Below, one piece after another: positions 17,571 through 26,053 of a stretch of 64,000 nucleotides of DNA. How positions within the stretch are numbered: position 1 is the stretch's first letter; every line of letters begins with the position of its first letter. The DNA is from Paraburkholderia dilworthii (GTDB taxonomy: Bacteria; Pseudomonadota; Gammaproteobacteria; Burkholderiales; Burkholderiaceae), in the NCBI RefSeq assembly GCF_000472525.1, contig NZ_AWZT01000026.1, positions 32,310 to 96,309 on the forward strand, in the 5' to 3' direction. The notes under the pieces are model-generated. The model was not told the origin of the DNA and ran no database searches. It worked only from the letters and a program-made list of their open reading frames with translations. The position numbers and the translations under genes are program-made.

Positions 17571-18626
17571 TTACTTCTGCTCCTTGCTGCCGTAGCGCTT
17601 CTGCCAATCCTCCAGAATCGACTGACGGTTCTTTGCAGACCATACGAAGTCGTTCTTCACGAGCATTTGCGGATAGTTCTCTGGAATACCCGATAGTTTT
17701 TTCGCCACGCCCGGATACGCGACGATCGCCCACCATTGCGCCGTAATCTCGTTCGCCTGCTTGCTTGCCATGAAATCGGCAAGCTTTTTTGCGGCTTCGG
17801 GTTGCTTCGTCGTTTTCATGATGCCGGTCGCCTCCATATCCCAACCGAGCCCTTCTTTCGGGAACACCAGGTCGATCGGCGCGCCCTGCGCCTGGAGTTC
17901 GTGTCCGCGGAATTCGAACGAGATGCCGATCGGGAATTCGCCGGTGCCCGCGAGCGTGCATGGCTTGGAACCGGAATGCACGTACTGCGCGACGTTCTTG
18001 TCGAGCGCATCCATGTACTGCCAGCCCTTGTCGTTACCGAAGGTTTGCAGCCAGGACGTGACGTCCAGATAGCCCGTGCCGGACGACACCGGGCTCGGCA
18101 TCACGATCATCCCTTGGTAGACAGGCTTGGTCAGGTCTTCCCATGAGGTGGGCTTGGGCAGATGACGCTTCTCCGCTTCTATGCGGTTGTAGCAGATGGT
18201 CGCCCCCCACACGTCCATGCCGACCCAATGCGGCGGATCGTTCATATCGCTGTATTTGCGCGTGAGGCTGTCGAAACCCTTGGGCGTGTATGGCATGAGC
18301 ATGCCTTGCAGGTCGAGCAGCGTCAGGCTGGAAGCGGCGAGGCCAAGCACGACGTCAGCTCGGGGATTGCTCTTTTCGGCAAGCAGTTTCGCCGTGACAG
18401 CGCCCGTCGAATCGCGCACCCAGCGGATTTCGATATCCGGGTTGGCCTTCTCGAACGCGTCCTTGTACGGCTTCATCGCCTCGTCTTCGAGCGCCGTGTA
18501 GACGAGCAACTGAGTTTTCGCCTGTGCCGACTGCACGGCCCCGAGCGTTACCGATGCGGCCAGAAAGCACTGAGCCGCAGCCTTCAGAAGCCCCTTGCAA
18601 CGCCTCAATCCCGATTCTTCCTTCAT
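17571..18626 (-). CDS. phnS: AEP ABC importer periplasmic binding protein (PhnS-like)
   Basis: This 351-residue protein has a basic N-terminus, a hydrophobic signal and an AQA cleavage site before KTQLLVYTALED. The mature protein has the FbpA/PhnS-type pattern (VYTALEDEAMKPYKDAFEKANPDI in pieces) with RWVRDSTGAVTAKLLAEK and PRADVVLGLAASSL, as in type II binding proteins for phosphonates, spermidine and iron. It is the first gene of the leftward AEP transcript. The ATG at 18626 has AAGGGG about seven bases upstream, and a second AAGGAG touches it. The promoter should lie in 18740-18780, shared face to face with phnA. Confidence 0.92.
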   Translation of the reverse strand: MKEESGLRRCKGLLKAAAQCFLAASVTLGAVQSAQAKTQLLVYTALEDEAMKPYKDAFEKANPDIEIRWVRDSTGAVTAKLLAEKSNPRADVVLGLAASSLTLLDLQGMLMPYTPKGFDSLTRKYSDMNDPPHWVGMDVWGATICYNRIEAEKRHLPKPTSWEDLTKPVYQGMIVMPSPVSSGTGYLDVTSWLQTFGNDKGWQYMDALDKNVAQYVHSGSKPCTLAGTGEFPIGISFEFRGHELQAQGAPIDLVFPKEGLGWDMEATGIMKTTKQPEAAKKLADFMASKQANEITAQWWAIVAYPGVAKKLSGIPENYPQMLVKNDFVWSAKNRQSILEDWQKRYGSKEQK

Positions 18627-18734
18627 CTCCTTACCCCTTGTAAGTGCCCCCGTGTCAGCGACGGGAAACCGATGGAAACGGATACCTACTGCGAAGGAAC
18701 TGCAACTCCGCCCCGACTGCCTGCTGCTTGTTGG

Positions 18735-18778
18735 TTGTCTGTTGTTGACAATCTACAAAGAGTCAATTTTAATGTCAA
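18735..18778. promoter_or_regulatory. Overlapping divergent phnA/phnS promoters with inverted repeats
   Basis: On the + strand TTGACA (18745-18750), a 17-base spacer and TTTAAT (18768-18773) make a near-consensus sigma70 promoter for phnA. On the - strand TTGACA (18778-18773), a 17-base spacer and TAGATT (18755-18750) make a weaker promoter for phnS. The two overlap almost completely. Inverted repeats lie across them: TTGTC-N7-GACAA at 18735-18751 and TTGAC-N12-GTCAA at 18745-18766. The shorter element TTGTTGACAA (18742-18751) has TTGT/ACAA arms. These are good candidate operators for the GntR regulator at 11137. Bases were read directly; function is inferred. Confidence 0.6.
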
Positions 18779-18850
18779 GTATTACCACAGATTGCCACAC
18801 AACGCCGCATCGTCAATTCCCGGATTATCCCTGGTCAAAGGAGCAGTCTC

Positions 18851-20086
18851 ATGAGCGAAATGCCTCGGTCTATCGAAGTGAACGGCCGTCACTACAACTG
18901 GATGCACCGCCCCGTCGTGGTTGTCTGCGTGGACGGCTGCGCATATGAATATCTGGAGATGGCCGCCGCGGCGGGCGTCGCGCCATTCATCAGGAAGCTG
19001 CTGCATCCCGACACCGCCCTCAAGGGCGAATGCGTGGTGCCGAGCTTCACGAACCCGAACAACCTGTCCATCGTGACGGGTGTGCCGCCTGCGGTGCATG
19101 GAATCAGCGGCAACTATTTTTTCGATCGCGAGAGCGGCACCGAAGTGCTGATGAACGATCCGAAATACCTTGTCGCGCCGACCGTGCTCGCGCGCTTCGC
19201 CGAAGCCGGCGCGAAGGTCGCCGTCGTGACCGCCAAGGACAAGTTGCGCCGCCTGCTCGGCAAGGGGCTCAAAGGCATCTGCTTTTCATCGGAAAAGGCC
19301 GACGAAGCCTCGGTCGAAGAAAACGGCATCGACAAGGTCATCGAACTCGTCGGCAAACCGGTCCCGAGCGTGTACAGCGCGGAGCTTTCCGAGTTCGTCT
19401 TCGCGGCGGGCGTGCGCCTGCTGGAGACACGCGAGATCGACCTCATGTACCTGTCGACGACCGACTACGTCCAGCACAAGTGCGCGCCCGGCACGCCCGG
19501 CGCAAACGCGTTTTATCAGATGATGGACAGCTATCTGCAACGGCTCGACGAGCTCGGCGCGATCGTCGCGATCACCGCCGATCACGGCATGAACGCGAAG
19601 CACAACGACGAAGGCGAGCCCAATGTGATCTATCTACAGGAACGCCTCGACGAATGGCTCGGCGAAGACGCGGCCCGCGTGATTTTGCCGATCACCGATC
19701 CCTACGTCGTTCATCACGGCGCGCTCGGCTCGTTTGCGACCGTGTATCTGCCCGAATCCGCGGATCTGGAGGCGATTGCCGGCAAGCTCGCCGCCGAGCC
19801 CGGCATCGAACTCGTGTTGACCGGCGCCGACGGTTGCGCCCGCTTCGAGTTGCCGCCGGCACGCATGGGCGACCTCATCGTAATCTCCGCGCAAGACGTG
19901 GTGCTCGGCACGCGCCGCATCAAACATGACCTGTCCGGTCTCGATGTGCCACTGCGCTCGCACGGCGGTCTCGCGGAACAGATCGTGCCGCTGATCTTCA
20001 GCCGGCCTGTCGCGAAGTCGGCCGCGCAGCGTGCGCGTCTGCGCAACTTCGACGTGATCGACATCGCACTCAACCACCTTCAGTGA
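18851..20086 (+). CDS. phnA: Phosphonoacetate hydrolase PhnA
   Basis: This 411-residue member of the alkaline phosphatase superfamily is zinc-dependent and splits phosphonoacetate into acetate and phosphate. Marks are the first metal Asp in VCVDGCAYEYL, the nucleophile Thr67 in PSFTNPNNLSIVTGVPP, the LSTTDYVQHKCAPGTPGANAF stretch (in pieces) and the metal-binding ITADHGMNAKH, with a later His in LRSHGGLAEQIVP. An AGGAG lies eight bases before the ATG. It is the first gene of the rightward AEP transcript and is followed 13 bases later by phnY. Length matches the family. Confidence 0.96.
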   Translation: MSEMPRSIEVNGRHYNWMHRPVVVVCVDGCAYEYLEMAAAAGVAPFIRKLLHPDTALKGECVVPSFTNPNNLSIVTGVPPAVHGISGNYFFDRESGTEVLMNDPKYLVAPTVLARFAEAGAKVAVVTAKDKLRRLLGKGLKGICFSSEKADEASVEENGIDKVIELVGKPVPSVYSAELSEFVFAAGVRLLETREIDLMYLSTTDYVQHKCAPGTPGANAFYQMMDSYLQRLDELGAIVAITADHGMNAKHNDEGEPNVIYLQERLDEWLGEDAARVILPITDPYVVHHGALGSFATVYLPESADLEAIAGKLAAEPGIELVLTGADGCARFELPPARMGDLIVISAQDVVLGTRRIKHDLSGLDVPLRSHGGLAEQIVPLIFSRPVAKSAAQRARLRNFDVIDIALNHLQ

Positions 20087-20099
20087 AGAGGAAACGGAC

Positions 20100-21557
20100 A
20101 TGACCGCCATTGCGGATATCACGAAGGCCCACGCGGGACCTCGTCACGAGGCGCTGCGCATCGACGGAGAAAAGATCGTTCGCGACGAGGTGATCGAAGT
20201 ACGCAATCCGTATGACGGAACGCTCGTCGGCACGGTGCCGAAAGCGACATTGAAGGATCTGCAGCGCGCGTTCGAGGTGGCGCGCGCTTACCGCCCGACG
20301 CTCACGCGTTACGACCGCGCGGCGATCCTGCGCCGCGCCGGCGATGCCGTGCGCGCGCGCACCGACGAGATTGCGGCGCTGATCACGGCGGAAGCCGGCC
20401 TGTGCATCAAGGATTCAACGTATGAGGCAGGCCGCGTCGCGGATGTGCTCGGGTTCGGTGCTGGCGAAGTGCTGAAAGACGACGGGCAGATTTTCTCGTG
20501 CGATCTCACGCCGCATGGCAAGAAGCGGCGCGTGTACACGCAGCGCGAGCCGCTGCTCGGCGTGATCTCCGCCATCACACCGTTCAATCACCCGATGAAT
20601 CAGGTCGCGCACAAGATCGTGCCGTCGATTGCGACCAACAACCGCATCGTCGTGAAGCCTTCCGAAAAAGTGCCGCTGTCGTGCTATCTGCTCGCGGATA
20701 TTCTCTACGAAGCAGGCTTGCCCCCGCAGATGCTGCAGGTCGTGACAGGCGACCCGGCCGTGATCGCTGACGAACTGATCACGAATCCTGCGGTCGATCT
20801 GATTACGTTCACGGGCGGCGTGTCGATCGGCAAGTCCATCGCGGCGCGTATGGGGTATCGGCGAGCCGTGCTGGAGCTCGGCGGCAACGATCCGATCATC
20901 GTCATGGAAGACGCCGACCTCGACGAAGCAAGCTCGCTCGCCGTTTCGGGTTCCTACAAAAACTCGGGGCAGCGATGCACGGCGATCAAGCGTATGCTGG
21001 TTCACGAAGCCGTCGCAGATCGCTTCACCGATCTCGTCGTGGAGAAAACGCGTGCGTGGAAACATGGCAATCCAGCCGATAGCACCGTCGACATGGGCAC
21101 GCTCATCGACGAGGCCGCCGCGCAGTTCTGCGAGCGCCAGGTCAACGACGCTGTGGCGCGCGGCGCGCGCCTGCTCACGGGCAACCAGCGTGAAGGTGCG
21201 CTGTATGCACCCACCGTCGTCGATCGCATTACACCCGACATGCCACTCGTCAAGTACGAGACCTTTGGACCCGTATCGCCTATCCTGCGTTTCAGGAATA
21301 TCGACGAGGCGATCCAGATGTCGAACAGCACCGACTACGCGCTGTCGTCTTCGGTCTGCACCAACCGTCTCGACTACATCACCCGCTTCATCACCGAACT
21401 GGAAGTGGGCAGCGTCAATGTGCGCGAGGTGCCGGGTTACCGGCTCGAACTCACGCCGTTTGGCGGCGTGAAAGACTCCGGGCTCGGCTACAAGGAGGGC
21501 GTGCAGGAAGCAATCAAGAGCTTCACCAACACCAAGACATACTCGTTGCCCTGGTGA
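20100..21557 (+). CDS. phnY: Phosphonoacetaldehyde dehydrogenase PhnY
   Basis: This 485-residue aldehyde dehydrogenase superfamily enzyme oxidises phosphonoacetaldehyde to phosphonoacetate with NAD+. It has the NAD site segments ITPFNHPMNQVAHKIVPSI and FTGGVSIGK, the general-base Glu in LELGGNDPIIV and the catalytic Cys293 in NSGQRCTAIKR. The C-terminal FGGVKDSGLGYKEG is also conserved. It sits directly between phnA, whose substrate it makes, and ald, with a GAGGAAACGGAC leader before the ATG. PhnW-PhnY-PhnA together give the hydrolytic AEP route that ends in acetate, phosphate and alanine. Confidence 0.95.
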   Translation: MTAIADITKAHAGPRHEALRIDGEKIVRDEVIEVRNPYDGTLVGTVPKATLKDLQRAFEVARAYRPTLTRYDRAAILRRAGDAVRARTDEIAALITAEAGLCIKDSTYEAGRVADVLGFGAGEVLKDDGQIFSCDLTPHGKKRRVYTQREPLLGVISAITPFNHPMNQVAHKIVPSIATNNRIVVKPSEKVPLSCYLLADILYEAGLPPQMLQVVTGDPAVIADELITNPAVDLITFTGGVSIGKSIAARMGYRRAVLELGGNDPIIVMEDADLDEASSLAVSGSYKNSGQRCTAIKRMLVHEAVADRFTDLVVEKTRAWKHGNPADSTVDMGTLIDEAAAQFCERQVNDAVARGARLLTGNQREGALYAPTVVDRITPDMPLVKYETFGPVSPILRFRNIDEAIQMSNSTDYALSSSVCTNRLDYITRFITELEVGSVNVREVPGYRLELTPFGGVKDSGLGYKEGVQEAIKSFTNTKTYSLPW

Positions 21558-21626
21558 CGCAAAGGCGACACTGCCGCACCGCATTGAATAAATCGCTTTT
21601 GCGCTTTTCCGCAACTGGAGGATGAC

Positions 21627-22745
21627 ATGCTTATAGGCGTTCCAAAGGAAATAAAGAACCACGAATACCGCGTGGGATTGACTCCGTCGTCTGTCCGCGA
21701 AATGGTGGCGCACGGTCACGCCGTGACGGTCGAAACCGGCGCGGGCAATGGCATTGGCGCGTCGGATGCCGTCTATGAAAAGGCCGGCGCGCAGATCGCG
21801 CTGCGCGCGCAAGATGTCTTTGCCAAGGCCGACATGATCGTCAAGGTCAAGGAGCCGCAAGCCGGCGAGCGTGCCATGCTGCGCGACGGTCAGATTCTTT
21901 TCACCTATTTGCACCTTGCACCGGACCCCGAGCAATGTGCCGACCTCATGAAGAGCAAGGCCGTGTGCATTGCCTATGAGACCGTCACTCAATCCGGCGG
22001 CGGACTGCCGCTGCTTGCACCGATGTCCGAAGTCGCCGGGCGCATGTCCATTCAGGCGGGCGCTTACTGCCTCGAACGTGCGCACGGTGGCAAGGGTATT
22101 CTGCTCGGCGGTGTCGCCGGCGTGCCACCGGCGAAGATCGTGATCCTGGGCGCGGGTGTAGTCGGCTCCAATGCAGCGCAAATCGCGGTCGGGACGGGCG
22201 CGCAGGTCGTGGTCATCGACCGCAATCTGGACGCGCTGCGCCGCATGGACCGTTTGCTCGGCGCGCGCGTCACCACCGTGTTTTCGAACCAGGACAATGT
22301 CGAGAAGCACGTGCTCGAAGCCGACCTCGTAGTCGGCGGCGTGCTGATCCCGGGCGCGGCGGCGCCCAAACTCGTGACCCGCGCGATGATCGATGCGATG
22401 CAACCGGGCTCGGCAATCGTGGACGTGGCCATCGACCAGGGCGGCTGCTGTGAGACGGCAAGGCCCACGACTCATGCAGAGCCGACGTACATGGTGGGCG
22501 ACATCGTGCACTACTGCGTCGCCAATATGCCGGGCGGCGTGCCGCGCACATCGACCTACGCACTAAACAACGCGACCTTGCCTTTTGCGCTTCAGATCGC
22601 GAACAAAGGCTGGCGCCGTGCGTTGCAGGACGACCCGCACCTGCGCAATGGCCTGAACGTCGCTGCTGGAAAAGTAACTTGCCGCGAGGTGGCCGAAGCA
22701 CTCGACTACACGTGGGACTCGTCCGAATCCGTCATTGCCATGTAA
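21627..22745 (+). CDS. ald: Alanine dehydrogenase
   Basis: This 372-residue protein starts MLIGVPKEIKNHEYRVGLTP, the hallmark of Ald, with the substrate Lys and Arg of PKEIKNHEYRVG. The central NAD-binding segment is VILGAGVVGSNAAQIAVGTGA, and the C-terminal VDVAIDQGGCCET and VANMPGGVPRTST are conserved. Ald converts L-alanine to pyruvate and ammonia with NAD+. A strong GGAGGATGAC precedes the start, and it lies 69 bases after phnY on the same strand. In this setting it would use the alanine made by PhnW and return pyruvate, the amino acceptor. Enzyme identity is firm; the pathway role is inferred from position. Confidence 0.95.
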   Translation: MLIGVPKEIKNHEYRVGLTPSSVREMVAHGHAVTVETGAGNGIGASDAVYEKAGAQIALRAQDVFAKADMIVKVKEPQAGERAMLRDGQILFTYLHLAPDPEQCADLMKSKAVCIAYETVTQSGGGLPLLAPMSEVAGRMSIQAGAYCLERAHGGKGILLGGVAGVPPAKIVILGAGVVGSNAAQIAVGTGAQVVVIDRNLDALRRMDRLLGARVTTVFSNQDNVEKHVLEADLVVGGVLIPGAAAPKLVTRAMIDAMQPGSAIVDVAIDQGGCCETARPTTHAEPTYMVGDIVHYCVANMPGGVPRTSTYALNNATLPFALQIANKGWRRALQDDPHLRNGLNVAAGKVTCREVAEALDYTWDSSESVIAM

Positions 22746-23121
22746 TCCGGAGATTTGTAAAGCTCGCTCGATAACGAGGTGAGAGGGCCCATCGGCGTCG
22801 CTCTCATCCTCGTTGCCGTCGCCGCGAAAACCGCATTCGCCATTGCCGGGCGTGACGACATGCGCAGACCATCACTATCTTTATCACGCCGACGGCACGA
22901 CCGGAACCGGCGATCTATTGTTCAATGAAGCGGCGTCGTTCGGCTGCTCTATCGGACATCTCTGTGATCTGCGGCATGGCGACAGCGCAGCGGGCATCGA
23001 CCGCGGTCGGTCAACTTGCGTGCATCCAGCAACTCAATCACATTGAGAAATATATGTGAAAAGGGGAGCAGTCTCGATTCCCAGTCGCGGCGAGGCAAGA
23101 CATCCACTCTGCTTGACGGGC
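22746..23121. other. Gap between the convergent AEP and ABC operons
   Basis: About 375 bases between two converging transcripts. Apart from the hairpin near its left end nothing gene-like is seen. A 77-codon + strand frame starting at 22813 has no ribosome binding site, no family features and a composition unlike the neighbours. Confidence 0.5.
22773..22814 (+). terminator. Hairpin after ald
   Basis: AACGAGGTGAGAG on the left arm pairs with CTCTCATCCTCGTT on the right arm with one bulged base and a GC-rich loop, starting 28 bases after the ald stop. No clear T-run follows, so it may be a weak or factor-assisted terminator or only an mRNA-stabilising hairpin. Confidence 0.45.
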
Positions 23122-23934
23122 CTAACGCGCGCCAGCGGCGCGCATTGCCCGGTACTCGCGCCGCACGATATCCATGAGCTCCGACACGGAAGTAAGCGCA
23201 CTCTTCTGCTCGTAGGTCACCCGGCCTCGCTGCATCAACATGATGCGATCGGCGATATCGAGCGTCTGCGCATAGTTGTGCATGATCATGATGATGGAAA
23301 GCCCGCCCTTTTCCTTCAAGCGCATCAGGAGCTCGATGATGAGCCCCGCCTCGCGTGCGCCCATCGCGGCGAGCGGCTCGTCGAGCAACAGGATCTTCGC
23401 ATTGGAATACACGGCGCGCGCGACGGCGATGGCTTGACGCTGGCCGCCCGAAAGACGCTCCACGGGCAAATCCACCGAAGGCACGTGCACGCCGATATCG
23501 TCGAGACATTGCGCCGCGCGCTCGCGCATCTGTTTGTGGTCGAGCAGCCTGAACGGTCCACGCCGCACGATCTCGCGATTCAAAAACATGTTGTGGTAAA
23601 TGCTCAGGGAATTCGCGAGCGCGAGATCCTGATAGACGCATTCGATACCGAGTGAACGCGCATGATCGACCGAGCGCAACAGCGTCTCGGGGCCGTCGAT
23701 GTAGAGCGCTCCGGCCGTTTGCTGATGAAAGCCCGTGAGGATCTTGACGAGCGTGGACTTGCCCGCGCCGTTGTCGCCCAGCACGCCCAGAATTTCGCCC
23801 TTGCCGAGCGTAAGCGAGACGCCGTCGAGCGCGGTCACCGCGCCGAAACGTTTGACAAGGTTCTCGCCGCGCAGCGCGAGCGGCGCATCGGGCGTGGCAT
23901 TGGCGCCCGGGGAGGCGGTTTGCGATTCGTCCAT
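23122..23934 (-). CDS. Sugar-type ABC importer ATPase, single NBD
   Basis: This 270-residue ATPase has Walker A LGDNGAGKSTLVKIL, Q-loop VYQDLALANSLSIYHNMFLNRE, signature LSGGQRQAIAVARAV, Walker B ILLLDEPLAAMG and switch His in IMIMHNYAQTLD. It is of the carbohydrate-uptake-2 type but carries one nucleotide-binding domain rather than the usual two, as in FrcA of the fructose system. It is last in a three-gene minus-strand operon and overlaps the permease stop by one base (TGATG). A homodimer would be needed. The substrate is not predictable. Confidence 0.9.
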   Translation of the reverse strand: MDESQTASPGANATPDAPLALRGENLVKRFGAVTALDGVSLTLGKGEILGVLGDNGAGKSTLVKILTGFHQQTAGALYIDGPETLLRSVDHARSLGIECVYQDLALANSLSIYHNMFLNREIVRRGPFRLLDHKQMRERAAQCLDDIGVHVPSVDLPVERLSGGQRQAIAVARAVYSNAKILLLDEPLAAMGAREAGLIIELLMRLKEKGGLSIIMIMHNYAQTLDIADRIMLMQRGRVTYEQKSALTSVSELMDIVRREYRAMRAAGAR

Positions 23935-24947
23935 CAGCGCCCTGCCTTACGGCGAATGCGCCCGACGTGGATATTGAAGATCATCGCCGCCAGAATCGCG
24001 GCGCCGAGAATAATGTTGAACGTGAACGCGTTGATGCCGATGAGCGTGAAGCCGTCGTTGAGAATGCCGAGCACAGCCGCACCAATGAGCCCGCCCACGA
24101 TCGTGCCCGAGCCGCCCGTGAGCGGAGTGCCACCGATCACGGCGGCGGCCACGGCAAGGAACATGATCTGATTGCCGCCGGCCTGCGGGTCGATCGAGGT
24201 AATGCGAAAGGCTTCGAGAATGCCGGTGAAGCCCGCCAGCACGGCGGCGAGCATGAAGTTACCGAGGCGCAGCCGGTTCACATGAATGCCGACCTCGCTC
24301 GCGCCGAGTGGATTCGCGCCCGCCGCCTGAGTATGCAGGCCCCAGCGGGTATGTCGCAAAAGCACATGCATCGCGAAGGCGATCGCCGCTGTCCAGATGA
24401 TCTCGCTGTAGCCCCACCCACCCATGAACGCCGAGAACACAGGCGATCCCGGCGTGGGCGCGGGCGTGCCGCGCGACACGGTGAGTGTGATGCCGTTGAT
24501 GAGAAAGAGCGTGCCGAGCGTAGTGACGAACGAGGGCAGCCGCAGCCACACCGTCACGGCGCCGTTCACGAAGCCGACGATCGCCGCGGCCACGAGCCCC
24601 GCAATCAGCGCGAGCCACATGGGCGCGCCTGCGTCGTTCGCGAACACCATCATGAACGGCGCAAACGCGAACACCATGCCTGCCGAGAGATCGATGTCGC
24701 CGCCGATCATCAACATGATTTCGCCGAACGCGATGATCGCCACCGGCGCGATGAACTGCGAAAGGTTGACGAGGCTCGCGTTGCTGAGCAGGAAATCGTG
24801 GTTCGCGAATTCAAAGTAGGCGGCCAGCAATACGGCCACGAGCAGGATACGCAGCTCGGCCGCCCAGTGCGATGCAAATGAAACTCCCGCGCGTCGGGGC
24901 GCGCGGGCCGCTTCGAGCTTGCTGGCTTCGTTCACCGTATCCATCAC
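23934..24947 (-). CDS. Sugar-type ABC importer permease (RbsC/FrcC-like)
   Basis: This 337-residue protein has about nine to ten hydrophobic segments and the RbsC family marks MIGGDIDLSAGMVFAFAPFM, LPSFVTTLGTLFLINGITL, GANPLGASEVGIHVNRLRL and a C-terminal VIGGTPLTGGSGTIVGGLIGAAVLG (in pieces). It forms the membrane channel of a carbohydrate importer. The start overlaps the binding-protein stop by ATGA, and the stop overlaps the ATPase start by TGATG, so the three subunits are made together. Confidence 0.92.
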   Translation of the reverse strand: MMDTVNEASKLEAARAPRRAGVSFASHWAAELRILLVAVLLAAYFEFANHDFLLSNASLVNLSQFIAPVAIIAFGEIMLMIGGDIDLSAGMVFAFAPFMMVFANDAGAPMWLALIAGLVAAAIVGFVNGAVTVWLRLPSFVTTLGTLFLINGITLTVSRGTPAPTPGSPVFSAFMGGWGYSEIIWTAAIAFAMHVLLRHTRWGLHTQAAGANPLGASEVGIHVNRLRLGNFMLAAVLAGFTGILEAFRITSIDPQAGGNQIMFLAVAAAVIGGTPLTGGSGTIVGGLIGAAVLGILNDGFTLIGINAFTFNIILGAAILAAMIFNIHVGRIRRKAGR

Positions 24948-26053
24948 GACCTGATTGCGCCGCTCATCGGAACGATTTGCGGCTTGGTGGTCTTGCCTTC
25001 ATAGCGTGTCGAGGTTTTGAGGTAGGGCTCGACGGTATCCTTCGTCACGAATTTCAGGCCGGTATTGGTGTCGGCCGGTCCGACCAGCCCGCCCGAGGAC
25101 AGGAACACGAACGCCTGCATCACCGTATAGAAACCCTGCACGTACGGCTGCTGATCGATGGTGAAGTCGAGGAAGCCTTCGTGGATGAGCTGGATCGTGG
25201 TCGGCAGGAGGTCGAAGCCGCCACCGTGTACGCCCTTCGACGGAAGGTTCGATTCCTTCATCACCTGGGCGACGCCCTGCGTGCTGCCCGCATCGACGGC
25301 GAACATGCCCTTCAGGTCCTGGTGGCCCAGATAGAACGACTTGATCTTCGATAGCTCCTCATTGACCGTCGCGCCCGTGGCCACGGTCTGAATGTCGATC
25401 TTCTTGCCGGACTTCTTGATGGCGTCGCTCGCACCGTCGAGGCGCGGCTGGATGTTGAGCTGCCCCGGTGTTGCAATGAAAAGCCCGACCATGCCGCTGT
25501 CGATCAGACTCACGATGCGCTCGCCCATCTGGTAGCCCGAGAGATACAGGTCCTGGCCGATATACGCAAGGCGCGGATTCTTCTTGCCGCGCGGCGCGTC
25601 GGCGTTATAGGCGAACACCGGAATGCCGGCGTCGAGCGCGGCCTGGATAGGCTTGTCGAAGGCGTTCGGATCGACGATCGGCACAGCGATGGCGTCGGCC
25701 TTTGCGGCAATCGCCGAGTTCACGGCGCGGACCATTTCGCCCGCGTCCGAAGTGGCCGAGCCGGTCCACTGATAATCCATGCCGAGCAGCGAGCAGGCAT
25801 CCTGAATGCCGTACTGCGTCGGCACGAAGAACGGGTTGGTGGTGACGTGATTGACGAACACGATCCTCCACTTCTTGTGCGCGGGGAAAGCTGCCTCCGC
25901 CGCCTGCGCGGTACCGATCAGCCCGCCCGCACCGCTTAGCCCGCCCATCAGGGAAAGCGCCGCGCCTAGTCCCGTGCCCTGCATCAGCGCGCGCCGCGCC
26001 GCGCTGAATCCGTTAAGGCCTTGTTCCTGATCGTCATCACGTTGCTGTGCCAT
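24944..26053 (-). CDS. Sugar-type ABC importer binding protein with twin-Arg signal
   Basis: This 369-residue protein is a periplasmic-binding-protein type 1 (RbsB-like) domain protein, with FVNHVTTNPFFVPTQYGIQDA, DAIAVPIVDPNAFDKPIQAAL and AGIPVFAYNADAP. ATG at 26053 follows a GGAGGACGAG ribosome binding site; the frame stays open further upstream but the leader would be implausible. The N-terminus FSAARRALMQGTGLGAALSLM has twin arginines, a hydrophobic stretch and an AQAAEA cleavage region. This looks like a Tat export signal, which is unusual for sugar-binding proteins but known. It is first in the operon. FrcB-like fructose binding is one option; the substrate is unassigned. Confidence 0.9.
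   Translation of the reverse strand: MAQQRDDDQEQGLNGFSAARRALMQGTGLGAALSLMGGLSGAGGLIGTAQAAEAAFPAHKKWRIVFVNHVTTNPFFVPTQYGIQDACSLLGMDYQWTGSATSDAGEMVRAVNSAIAAKADAIAVPIVDPNAFDKPIQAALDAGIPVFAYNADAPRGKKNPRLAYIGQDLYLSGYQMGERIVSLIDSGMVGLFIATPGQLNIQPRLDGASDAIKKSGKKIDIQTVATGATVNEELSKIKSFYLGHQDLKGMFAVDAGSTQGVAQVMKESNLPSKGVHGGGFDLLPTTIQLIHEGFLDFTIDQQPYVQGFYTVMQAFVFLSSGGLVGPADTNTGLKFVTKDTVEPYLKTSTRYEGKTTKPQIVPMSGAIRS

Noticed and set aside
20415..22511. 698-codon minus-strand frame across phnY and ald
   Set aside because: It runs across two clear + strand genes, and its Arg/His-rich composition is typical of antisense frames in GC-rich DNA.
22813..23046. 77-codon + strand frame in the gap after ald
   Set aside because: No ribosome binding site, no recognisable pattern, and it overlaps the post-ald hairpin.
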